The notes under the pieces are model-generated. The model was not told where the DNA came from, ran no database searches, and saw only the letters and a list, made by a program, of their open reading frames with translations. Positions 43,063-51,800 of a stretch of 64,000 nt of DNA are shown one piece after another. Position 1 is the stretch's first letter. Every line of letters begins with the position of its first letter. Made by a program: the position numbers and the translations under genes. Origin of the DNA: Mucilaginibacter ginsenosidivorans (GTDB lineage: Bacteria > Bacteroidota > Bacteroidia > Sphingobacteriales > Sphingobacteriaceae); NCBI RefSeq assembly GCF_007971025.1, contig NZ_CP042436.1, forward strand, positions 4,402,001 through 4,466,000, written 5' to 3'.

Positions 43063-44607
43063 TTGCCTGCAGACAAATACAATCCACAAAAGCTTAATTT
43101 CTTCATCCTGCTATTTGTTGTTATCAAAATAGCCCTGAACATGCTGGCCATGTCTCATTTTGGTTTTCAGCGTGACGAATTGTTGCATTTGGCGCTGGGC
43201 GATCACCTGGATTGGGGATTTAAGGAAGTGCCCCCGGTTATAGCTTTACTGGCTAAACTATCCACAACCCTATTCGGCGGTTCCGTATTTGCTACCCGGA
43301 TGTTCAGCACCCTTGCGGGTGGGTTCATCGTTTGGTTTACAGGGAAAATAGTTGCTGAGTTAGGCGGCGGCAGGTTTGCCATTGCCCTGGCCTGCCTGGC
43401 ACTGATATTTGCTCCCGCATTCGCTGCGAGCGATTACTTGTTTCAGCCGGTGGTGTTCGACCAGTTATGGTGGGTACTTGCTGTTTACCTGATTGTTCGC
43501 TATATCAATACTTCGGAACCGATTCATATTTACCTGCTGGGGGTTGTTATAGGTGTTGGTCTGCTTACCAAGTACACCATGGCATTTTTTGCGGCGTCGC
43601 TGCTGATCAGCCTGTTGTTCACCAGGCAGCGTAAACTGTTGTGGAGCAAACCTGTCCTGATCGCCGCAGCGATCGCGCTGGTGGTATTTCTTCCGAACCT
43701 TTTGTGGCAATTCAGGCATCATTTGCCTGTGTTTACCCATATGAAAAACCTGCGCGAACAACAGTTAAACTATATTAAACCAGCGGATTTTATCACTAAC
43801 CAGTTAAAGGTAAATGGAATGGCCCTGTTTGTATGGCTGCCGGGATTGATCGCGCTTTTATTTTCATCAGCATTAAGCAAATTTCGCTTCATCGCATTTG
43901 CTTATATCCTGGTCTTTGCTTTCCTGCTGTACATGAACGGCAAGGACTATTACCTGTTCGGCGCCTATCCAATGCTGTTTGCGGCAGGTGGTTATAGCTT
44001 TGAAAAATGGATCAAAGCAAAATATGTAGTAGTTCGCGGAATCGCATTAGTCATATTGACTTTACTCAATATTATCTTTATCCCCCTGGCATTACCTATT
44101 CTGCCGGTAGAACAAACGATAGCTGTGTTTAAATCCCTGCATATCGCCCCCAAATGGGAAGATCAAAAGGAACATCCCTTGTCGCAGGATTACGCCGATA
44201 TGTTTGGCTGGGACGAAATGGGTAATAAAGTTGCCTGGGCCTATTCGGGCCTTAAACCTGAACAGCAAAAGCATACCCAAATATATGCGGATAACTACGG
44301 CGATGCCGGTGCAGTATACCATTACGGAAAAAAATACCATCTGCCGGAGGTTGCGAGCCTTAACAGCAGCTTTACCCTTTGGGCGCCGGATAGTTTGAAC
44401 GCGCATTATATTATTTATGTGGACGACCAGGGCGGAGGCAATGTAATCAAGAGACTCGCGCCATTTGTCGAAAAATATGTAAAACTTGGGGAGGTAAAAT
44501 CCCGTTACGCAAGAGAGAAGGGCACGACCATCTTTTTGCTGGTAAATCCAAAGCCCGGACTGAACGACATCTACCAAAAAGAACTTGCCAGGAAAAGGCT
44601 GGAGTAA
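43063..44607 (+). CDS. Glycosyltransferase family 39 (PMT/ArnT-like) membrane protein
   Basis: A 514-residue integral membrane protein. The best start is TTG at 43063; the first in-frame ATG would remove the first membrane helix. About eleven hydrophobic segments are followed by a soluble C-terminal domain. The first periplasmic loop carries QRDELLHLALGDHLDWGFKE and VPPVIALLAKL, the acidic motif of polyprenol-phosphate-sugar-dependent transferases. It probably glycosylates a lipid or cell-surface glycan from an undecaprenyl-phosphate sugar. Donor and acceptor are unknown. Confidence 0.82.
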   Translation: MPADKYNPQKLNFFILLFVVIKIALNMLAMSHFGFQRDELLHLALGDHLDWGFKEVPPVIALLAKLSTTLFGGSVFATRMFSTLAGGFIVWFTGKIVAELGGGRFAIALACLALIFAPAFAASDYLFQPVVFDQLWWVLAVYLIVRYINTSEPIHIYLLGVVIGVGLLTKYTMAFFAASLLISLLFTRQRKLLWSKPVLIAAAIALVVFLPNLLWQFRHHLPVFTHMKNLREQQLNYIKPADFITNQLKVNGMALFVWLPGLIALLFSSALSKFRFIAFAYILVFAFLLYMNGKDYYLFGAYPMLFAAGGYSFEKWIKAKYVVVRGIALVILTLLNIIFIPLALPILPVEQTIAVFKSLHIAPKWEDQKEHPLSQDYADMFGWDEMGNKVAWAYSGLKPEQQKHTQIYADNYGDAGAVYHYGKKYHLPEVASLNSSFTLWAPDSLNAHYIIYVDDQGGGNVIKRLAPFVEKYVKLGEVKSRYAREKGTTIFLLVNPKPGLNDIYQKELARKRLE

Positions 44608-44610
44608 TTT

Positions 44611-44660
44611 GATGTGCAGATTTCGGATGTGCAAATTTCAGATGTGCAGATGTGCAAATG
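44611..44660 (+). repeat. Short direct repeats (GATGTGCA x4)
   Basis: The octamer GATGTGCA occurs at 44611, 44626, 44641 and 44649, with ATTTC between the first copies. It is a low-complexity spacer directly after the GT39 stop codon. Confidence 0.6.
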
Positions 44661-44721
44661 ATTGATGAGCACTTGAAACAAAATGGTCTTGTATTTATTA
44701 TTGTGTAAAATCTAATAATCT

Positions 44722-45093
44722 ATGCGGGGGCTTAAAACCATTATTTTCCTTTTCATTTCCAATACCTTTATGACCTTTGCCTGGTATGGCCACCTCAAAT
44801 TCAAAGAATTTTCGTGGGGAAAGAACCTGGGGCTTTTTGCCATCATCCTCATTAGCTGGGGGCTGGCATTTTTTGAATATGTGTTCCAGGTGCCGGCAAA
44901 CAGGGCGGGGTCGCAGGAAACAGGCGGACCATTCAGTTTGGTACAGTTGAAAACCATACAGGAGGCTGTTACGCTTACGGTGTTTATCATTTTTACCACC
45001 ATTTTCTTCCGCACAGAAAAGTTAGGATGGAACCACCTGCTGGGTTTCGCGCTTATCGTACTGGCGGTGTTTGTGATATTTAAGAAATGGTAG
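44722..45093 (+). CDS. DUF486 (DMT-like) small membrane protein
   Basis: A 123-residue protein with four hydrophobic segments. The start MRGLKTIIFLFISNTFMTFA, then YGHLKF, SWGLAFFEYVFQVPANR and the end LLGFALIVLAVFVIFKK match the DUF486 family, which belongs to the drug/metabolite transporter clan. FFEYVFQVPANR is the family hallmark. Function is unknown. It converges with the LtaS-like gene, and a 15-bp inverted repeat lies between the two. Confidence 0.88.
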   Translation: MRGLKTIIFLFISNTFMTFAWYGHLKFKEFSWGKNLGLFAIILISWGLAFFEYVFQVPANRAGSQETGGPFSLVQLKTIQEAVTLTVFIIFTTIFFRTEKLGWNHLLGFALIVLAVFVIFKKW

Positions 45094-45174
45094 CTCGACT
45101 TTTATATTAGAAATCAGCAAACAAACCAATATAAATGTTGGGGGTGGGTAGCTCCCTTCAAATCATTAGTATTT

Positions 45175-45262
45175 ATGGTTAACACATTTTAGCGGCACTT
45201 TTAGTTAACTATCTTATAATCAGCACTTTAATTAACCAGACACATACAAATGTGTTAACCAT
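45175..45262. repeat. 15-bp perfect inverted repeat between convergent genes
   Basis: ATGGTTAACACATTT (45175-45189) and AAATGTGTTAACCAT (45248-45262) are exact reverse complements with a 58-base spacer. The spacer contains two similar pieces, GCACTTTTAGTTAACTA and GCACTTTAATTAACCA. It could be a degenerate mobile element or a long-loop structure. Confidence 0.7.
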
Positions 45263-45328
45263 GTTAACCCTGTATTATAGCCTGAGTTTCGGGAGCCGTT
45301 CTGAAGATGAGCGGATAGGCAGGATGCG

Positions 45329-47260
45329 CTACGGGTTCAATTTTTTATTCACAATCCTGTCTGTATAATCCTGTATAAATGCTTTGCAATCGAGCATACC
45401 TTTGCTCATTTCGGCGTTCAGCATTTCGCCGTCGAGGTTATGCTTCAGGCCTTTATCGGAAATGGCATAAATACCGATGATCTTTTTCCCGTCGAACAAA
45501 TAGATATAATTGCCCTGCATAAACTGGTAGATGTTTCCGGGCGAATTGATAACCCGCGGCGTTTCGGAGGGTGAGTTGGTGATCAAGCTTCTCCCCCACG
45601 ACCGGAAAGGCTTGTCGTAGCCGATGAGATCGACTATTGAAGGATAGATATCCGTTTGTGAAGCAAGATCTGTCCTGACGCCTTTAAGGCCATAAGCGGG
45701 ATTGGCGCTATAAAATAATATCGGCACCGCAAAGCGGTTTATTTCTTTGCTGTATTCGGGGTAATAGGTCTGGCTGGTATGGTCGGCAGTGATGACAAAA
45801 ATGGTGTTATTGTACCAGGGCTGTGTTTTGGCGTAGTTGAAAAATTCGCGCAGCGAATTGTCAGTGTACTGCACGCATTTGTCTATCGCCAGCGGCCCCC
45901 CTTTGAAGCGTGCTTTATATTTTGCGGGAATTTGGAATGGGTCGTGCGACGACAGGGTGAATAAAGTACCCAGGAACGGCTGTTTCTGTTTGCCAAGCGT
46001 GCGGCCAACAAACTGGAAGAATGGCTCGTCCCAAATACCCCATATGCCGTCGAAATCTGCATCATTATTATATTCCGTGCGGCCGTAATAACGCTGATAA
46101 CCTAAAATATTACCAAATCCCTGGAAGCCCATGGAGCCATCGGCAGCGCCATGGAAAAAGGCGGTTTGGTAGCCCATGCTATCGCAAATGGATACAATGG
46201 ACTGTATCTTCTGCTTGGCATAGGGCGAAGATGTGAATGCCGTTTGAAACGACGGTATACCCGCCAGGATGGATGACATCGCGTGAATAGACTGCCGCCC
46301 GTTGGCATAGGCGTTAGTAAATATCAAACTGTTATCCGATAAGGAATCGAGGAATGGTGTGTACGATTTGAAGCCGGAAATATTCACGCCACGATTCATG
46401 CTGCCCCAATATTCGCGGGCCATACTTTCCAGGATGATGATCATTACATTCGGTCGGTTCGCAGGATGGCTATTATATTGCTTTATGGGCTTAATGCTTG
46501 CATTGATATAGCTTTCACCCGTCCAGTGTTCGATCTTAAAACTGCTGGTGGTTATCGTCCGGATTATGGCGAAGGGCGTATTTAAAACAATATCACCCTG
46601 ATTAGGGATGGCCACATGCTTATAGGCATCCACCATGTTTATAGGCCGGGTGCTATGTTTAAAATCACCACGAACGCCGCCGATCATTAATGCTATAACA
46701 ACGACGAACACAATCGTTGAAAGGCCAAAATAAACCTTCGGACTTTTAACGGGTTCCTGCTTTACCCTCACTCTATAATACAGCCAGTACCAGCAAATAC
46801 AGCATAGAATAAAGATGACAATAACATACCAATAGGCCCAGGAAAAATGGGCAAACAGCGCCTTTTTGTTGGTCTCGTCGGCCAATACATCAAGCGTTGC
46901 TTTGGTCGACCGCACCTGGCTGAAACGATAGTAGATAATATCGACAAAATTGGTGGCGTAGGCCAAAAAGTTAGTTACGAAATACAAGACAGCCAACCCT
47001 TTTTGATAACCGGGACGGGTGTTGACCGTTAACGGTAAAATACCCAGGATAATGAACAGGCTGTTGATATACAGCAATGCCGTGGTATCAAAAGCCAGGC
47101 CGTGGTAACACAGGGTAAGAAAGGCCCAAAAGCCATCTACAGCAAACAAATGGGTGTTGAAGGCAAAGAACAATACCCTGCTGATGAAGTAGAATACGTA
47201 TGCTAAAAGCATCCTGTAGGCAAGTGCCTTGTATTCGGTTATTCTGAATTTATCGCCCAT
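45329..47260 (-). CDS. LTA-synthase-like membrane sulfatase-fold protein
   Basis: A 643-residue protein with about five N-terminal membrane helices (about 15-205) and a periplasmic alkaline-phosphatase/sulfatase domain (about 270-580). Visible motifs are NVMIIILESMAREYWG with a metal-binding Glu, a candidate nucleophile Ser in NGRQSIHAM, TLSSHDPFQIP, and FVITADHTSQTYYP with Asp-His metal ligands. In Gram-negative bacteria such proteins transfer phosphoglycerol or phosphoethanolamine to glycans or lipids. A lipoteichoic acid role is not expected in Bacteroidota. Confidence 0.88.
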   Translation of the reverse strand: MGDKFRITEYKALAYRMLLAYVFYFISRVLFFAFNTHLFAVDGFWAFLTLCYHGLAFDTTALLYINSLFIILGILPLTVNTRPGYQKGLAVLYFVTNFLAYATNFVDIIYYRFSQVRSTKATLDVLADETNKKALFAHFSWAYWYVIVIFILCCICWYWLYYRVRVKQEPVKSPKVYFGLSTIVFVVVIALMIGGVRGDFKHSTRPINMVDAYKHVAIPNQGDIVLNTPFAIIRTITTSSFKIEHWTGESYINASIKPIKQYNSHPANRPNVMIIILESMAREYWGSMNRGVNISGFKSYTPFLDSLSDNSLIFTNAYANGRQSIHAMSSILAGIPSFQTAFTSSPYAKQKIQSIVSICDSMGYQTAFFHGAADGSMGFQGFGNILGYQRYYGRTEYNNDADFDGIWGIWDEPFFQFVGRTLGKQKQPFLGTLFTLSSHDPFQIPAKYKARFKGGPLAIDKCVQYTDNSLREFFNYAKTQPWYNNTIFVITADHTSQTYYPEYSKEINRFAVPILFYSANPAYGLKGVRTDLASQTDIYPSIVDLIGYDKPFRSWGRSLITNSPSETPRVINSPGNIYQFMQGNYIYLFDGKKIIGIYAISDKGLKHNLDGEMLNAEMSKGMLDCKAFIQDYTDRIVNKKLNP

Positions 47261-47330
47261 GTATATTAACGCGGGGTTAAATATACATGACGATAACGTT
47301 AATGCGCAATCATATTAAAGTAAAATCCGT

Positions 47331-48692
47331 CTACCCCGATATCGCATTGATAATATCATATTGCGTGATGATCTCGATCTTGCCCTGGTCATCTTCTGCC
47401 AATACCGCAATGTTGTCCTTATTGATCATGGTTGATATTTTATCGATTGAAGTATTCAGGTCGACAAAAGGGAACGGCGCGGTGGTGATAGTTTGAACCG
47501 GCGATGATTTCAAGGCAGGGTTATCCAGCAGCGCATCGAGGATATCGCTTTCGGTTATTTTGCCTATCACCATCCCTTTCTGGGTTACGGGTATCTGCGA
47601 AATATTGAGCGATTTGATGACATTGATAGCCTCCAGCACTGTCTTTTCGCAATCGATGGTGATGATCTCCTGGCGCTCTTTCTTTTTGATGATGTCGCGG
47701 GCGGTCAGTTTTTCGTCCTTCAAAAATCCGCGTTCGCGCAGCCAGTCCTCGTTATACATTTTGCCCATGTAACGCGAACCATGATCGGGGAAGATGATAA
47801 CTACTACATCGTCCTTTTTAAACGTATCTTTCATCTGCAGAACACCGGCCACGGCCGAACCTGTAGAGTTCCCGGCGAAAATACCTTCTTTCAAAGCCAC
47901 TTCGCGTGTCATCAGGGCTGCATCCTTATCGGTTACTTTTTCAAAATGATCGATCAGGCTGAAGTCGACGTTTTTGGGCAGGAAGTCCTCTCCTATACCT
48001 TCAGTAACATAGGGGTATATTTCCTCCTTATCAAAAATTCCGGTTTCCTTATATTTTTTGAACACCGAACCATAAGTGTCTATGCCGATCACTTTAATAC
48101 CCGGATTCTTCTCCTTCAGGTATTTGGCAATACCCGATATGGTTCCGCCTGTACCTACACCCGCTACAAGATGCGTTATTTTGCCTTCGGTTTGCTCCCA
48201 TATCTCGGGACCTGTACTTTGATAGTGTGCTACCGAGTTCGACAGGTTATCATACTGGTTTGGCTTCCATGAATTTGGCACTTCACGTTCCAGGCGAGAC
48301 GACACGGAATAATACGAACGCGGGTCTTCCGGATCGACGTTCGTTGGGCAAACGATCACCTCGGCGCCGAACGCACGCAGGGCATCAAATTTTTCCTTTG
48401 ATTGTTTATCGGTACTGGTAAAAATACACTTGTAGCCTTTTATCACTGCCGCTATAGCCAAACCCATGCCGGTATTGCCGGATGTCCCTTCGATTATGGT
48501 ACCGCCCGGTTTTAGCAAACCATTCTTTTCAGCATCCTCTATCATTTTCAGCGCCATGCGGTCCTTAATAGAGTTGCCCGGGTTGGTGGTCTCAATTTTA
48601 GCAAGCACCGTTGCAGGGATGTCTTTTACTATTTTATTCAGCTTTACCATAGGCGTATTGCCAATGGTTTCGAGTATGTTGTTGTACCACAT
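47331..48692 (-). CDS. Cystathionine beta-synthase-like PLP enzyme with CBS-domain pair
   Basis: A 453-residue protein. The catalytic fold-type II PLP domain has Lys43 in NPGNSIKDRMAL, the phosphate-site loop EGTSGNTGMGLA and GVGTGGTISG. Two CBS motifs follow at about 335-453 (ISQIPVTQKGMVIGKITESD, INKDNIAVLAEDDQGKIEII). This is the domain order of cystathionine beta-synthase. Cysteine-synthase-like activity is also possible, since bacterial members are often misnamed. The CBS pair probably senses adenosyl ligands. It is monocistronic. Confidence 0.9.
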   Translation of the reverse strand: MWYNNILETIGNTPMVKLNKIVKDIPATVLAKIETTNPGNSIKDRMALKMIEDAEKNGLLKPGGTIIEGTSGNTGMGLAIAAVIKGYKCIFTSTDKQSKEKFDALRAFGAEVIVCPTNVDPEDPRSYYSVSSRLEREVPNSWKPNQYDNLSNSVAHYQSTGPEIWEQTEGKITHLVAGVGTGGTISGIAKYLKEKNPGIKVIGIDTYGSVFKKYKETGIFDKEEIYPYVTEGIGEDFLPKNVDFSLIDHFEKVTDKDAALMTREVALKEGIFAGNSTGSAVAGVLQMKDTFKKDDVVVIIFPDHGSRYMGKMYNEDWLRERGFLKDEKLTARDIIKKKERQEIITIDCEKTVLEAINVIKSLNISQIPVTQKGMVIGKITESDILDALLDNPALKSSPVQTITTAPFPFVDLNTSIDKISTMINKDNIAVLAEDDQGKIEIITQYDIINAISG

Positions 48693-48880
48693 GGGGCAAA
48701 GTTAGTTGAATAAGTTGATTGAGTTAAGTGGTTGATGGAGTTTTATTGGTCGGGAAGCTCGAAAATTCGCGTACATCTGGAAGTAATGTCAATTAAGTTG
48801 ATAGTCCTTTATGGAAAAGTAAACAGTTGTGCATCATAAGGAAAACAACCGACAAGCCCGCTTATTAAACCTGCACTCCC

Positions 48881-51800
48881 ATGTCACACCTCTACAAAAA
48901 AGCAACAGCACTTTTACTATTTATCGCCCTGATGCAAAGCAGCATTTTCGCACAGCAAAAATTGCTGACGCCAAGTCGCCAGAGAAGCTATTATACCTTC
49001 ATTTACAAGCTGGAACCAGACGAGGTGATGCGTTTTTACGGCAAGGCCGAAAAGCTGATGCCCGAAAAAATGATGCATAAGCTGGTGGATTCATTTAAAA
49101 CAGATGAACGCTGGCGCAATTATCTGCCGTCGGGCAATTACCTGAAGGTTTTTGCAGAAAAGAATGTGCTGCAATATAAACTGATCGAAAACCATTCGGC
49201 AGACCTGAAGCTGCTTCATAATACCGGGGATATTTCGTTCTCACTGGTTAACCGGCAGGGCGAAAGGGTAAGCGACGCGGTGGTGCACATCAAACATGAA
49301 CTGGTACCTTTTGATAGTAAAAGCGGCTTATATCACGTCAGGAACTCAAAAAAAGCAAAACTTATCCGGGTAGATTATCGGGGTGTGGTAAATTTCTTCA
49401 GGATAACAGAGGAAAGCAGCTATCATCGTAACTGGCTGAAGGCGAAGTGGTGCGGCTTTAAACGGCTATTTCAGCATAAGAACAAATACAATTACAACGG
49501 TTACCAATACCCCAATAGCTACAACGATCATTACACCGGCTTTATGATTTTCAATAAGGCCATTTACAGGCCGGGCGATACAGTGAAGTTTAAGGCTTTT
49601 ATCATGAATAAGAAGAGCAAAAAGCCGATAACGGTCCCGCGTGTACTGATAAGGCTTCTTGATCGGAATAACGTGGATGATGTAATTACCGGTTATGTGA
49701 ACAGCTACCGCGATGGCGGTTACGAGGGTAGTGTGGTGCTGCGCGATACGCTGGACCTTGACCTTGATGAAGAGTATACCATCAGCCTGGAAGACCCTAC
49801 GAGCGCAAAATACAGCCAGAATGACGACAACAGCGATGAGGAGGATAAGGCAGCCATGGCCAGACGCAAGGTTTATTTCGCCGCTCAGTTTAAGTATGAA
49901 GAATATGAACTAAGGTCGGTTAACTTCAGCGCCCGGCTGGATAAAACCGAGCATTGGACAGGTGATCCGCTGGCCGTATACCTGAAAGCGACTGATGAGA
50001 ACGATCTGCCCTTAAGCGACGGTCGCGTTACGCTGACGCTTACAAACCCTGTGATTAAGTACAATCATTTGACCAAGCTTTTTGTGCCTGATACCTTGTG
50101 GGTACACCAGTTGACATTGGAGCCTGCCGGCGAAACGAAGGTACTCATCCCCGATTCGATATTTCCCAGGACAAGCCTTGATTACGAAATACATGCTCAA
50201 TTTTTGAACAGCAATAACGAGTCGCATTCAACCCAAAACCGCGTAACCTACAATTGCGAGCGCTACCGCATATCGGCTGAGATAAAAGGCGATACGTTGG
50301 TCTCATCCTATTTTAAATTGGGTAAGGAGATCAAAGGCGAAGCGCTGATCAGCGCACTTAGCGGGGAGGATACCTTATCGAAAATGAAAGTGGTGCTTCC
50401 GTCTAAGATCATCATCAATCCAAATGCTGTAACTTATAATATCGAAACTGACAGCACCGACATGGATGTAGACCTGAAAGAAAGCCAGTCTGGCATTTCA
50501 CTGTCTGGCTACCGGACCGCCGATTCTTTGTTTGTAAGAGTTGCCAACGAACGCAACCTGCATTTCTGGTACTCGGTGTTTGCAGGTAACGATCTGCTGG
50601 AAACCGGCGAAACCAGCAGCCTTTTTTACAGGAGAGCTTACCGTGGGGCCAAGGATATCAATTTTGTGGTGAACTACATTTGGGCGGGTAAAAATGAATC
50701 GGAACAAACAACGGTGCCCTACCAGGATAAACTGCTGAATGTATATGTGAAACAGCCCATAAGCGTTTATCCGGGTCAACAGGTACGTTCGGAAATTGCA
50801 GTGACCGATAATGCAGGCAAACCAGTGGCTAATGCCGATATCACTGCCTGGGCGCTTACGCGCAAGTTTAGCGATTACCGCGTACCTTCTATACCTTACT
50901 TAGGCAAAGAAAATTATTACCGCAGGACCAACCGCGAACGATACCTGCAGCCGAACAACAATACCGCGGGCACGCGCCGCCTTGACTGGAAACGATGGAG
51001 CCGCGAAATGGGGCTTGATAGTATCGCCTACTACCAGTTTACCCATCCACGTCCGATATACCGCAGCGAGGAACCCCTGCACGATACTATTACCCAGATA
51101 GCGCCTTTTGTTATTAAAGAAGGGGATATCGAGCCGGTGCATATCCTTTTTATTGATGAGCGGCCGGTATACTTTGACCAGGCGCAGCAAATGGAGCGTT
51201 ACAGCTTTGCGGTAAAACCGGGCAAACATAACCTGAAATTCAGGACAACTACGCAGTTCATCAAACTGGATAGCGTGCAGGTTAATGCTTACCGGAAACT
51301 GATCATCAGCCTGAATGATGATACATCAAACCATGCGGTCACTTTTGTAAAAATGGCCGATACGCTCGACCGCTATGAAGCTAATTTTATCGACCAGCAC
51401 ATGGTTACCATTACCGACAATTTTAATGGGAAGCTGGCCCTGTTGCAACAGGGCGATCATTTGACATTACTGAACCCCATTACCACGGGTTACCGCAACA
51501 ATAACCAGGTACTTACCGGGCCGCTGTCTTATAACTATGCTGATCTGCTTTTACCCGGCGAAAAACCGAGGGGTTTCCTGGTTGAGCCGGACTATAGCTA
51601 TGTGTTTGAACCGGGGTTGCTGAAGCAGAAAAGTATCCCTGCACGGTACCCTTTCCGCACAGCCTTGTTTTTGGGCCACGGGGCAAGCGATTACGGCCAA
51701 TATGTGTTTACCCACAACGAGGCCGACAGCATCTGGGACCAGTACTTGTACCTGAAAAGCAATACGCAGCAATTGTTTATCAATGATCCCGTTAGTGACA

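Noticed and set aside
44611..44660. GATGTGCA repeats considered as an array or operator cluster
   Set aside because: Units are only eight bases with irregular spacing and lie just after a stop codon; simple intergenic filler is more likely.
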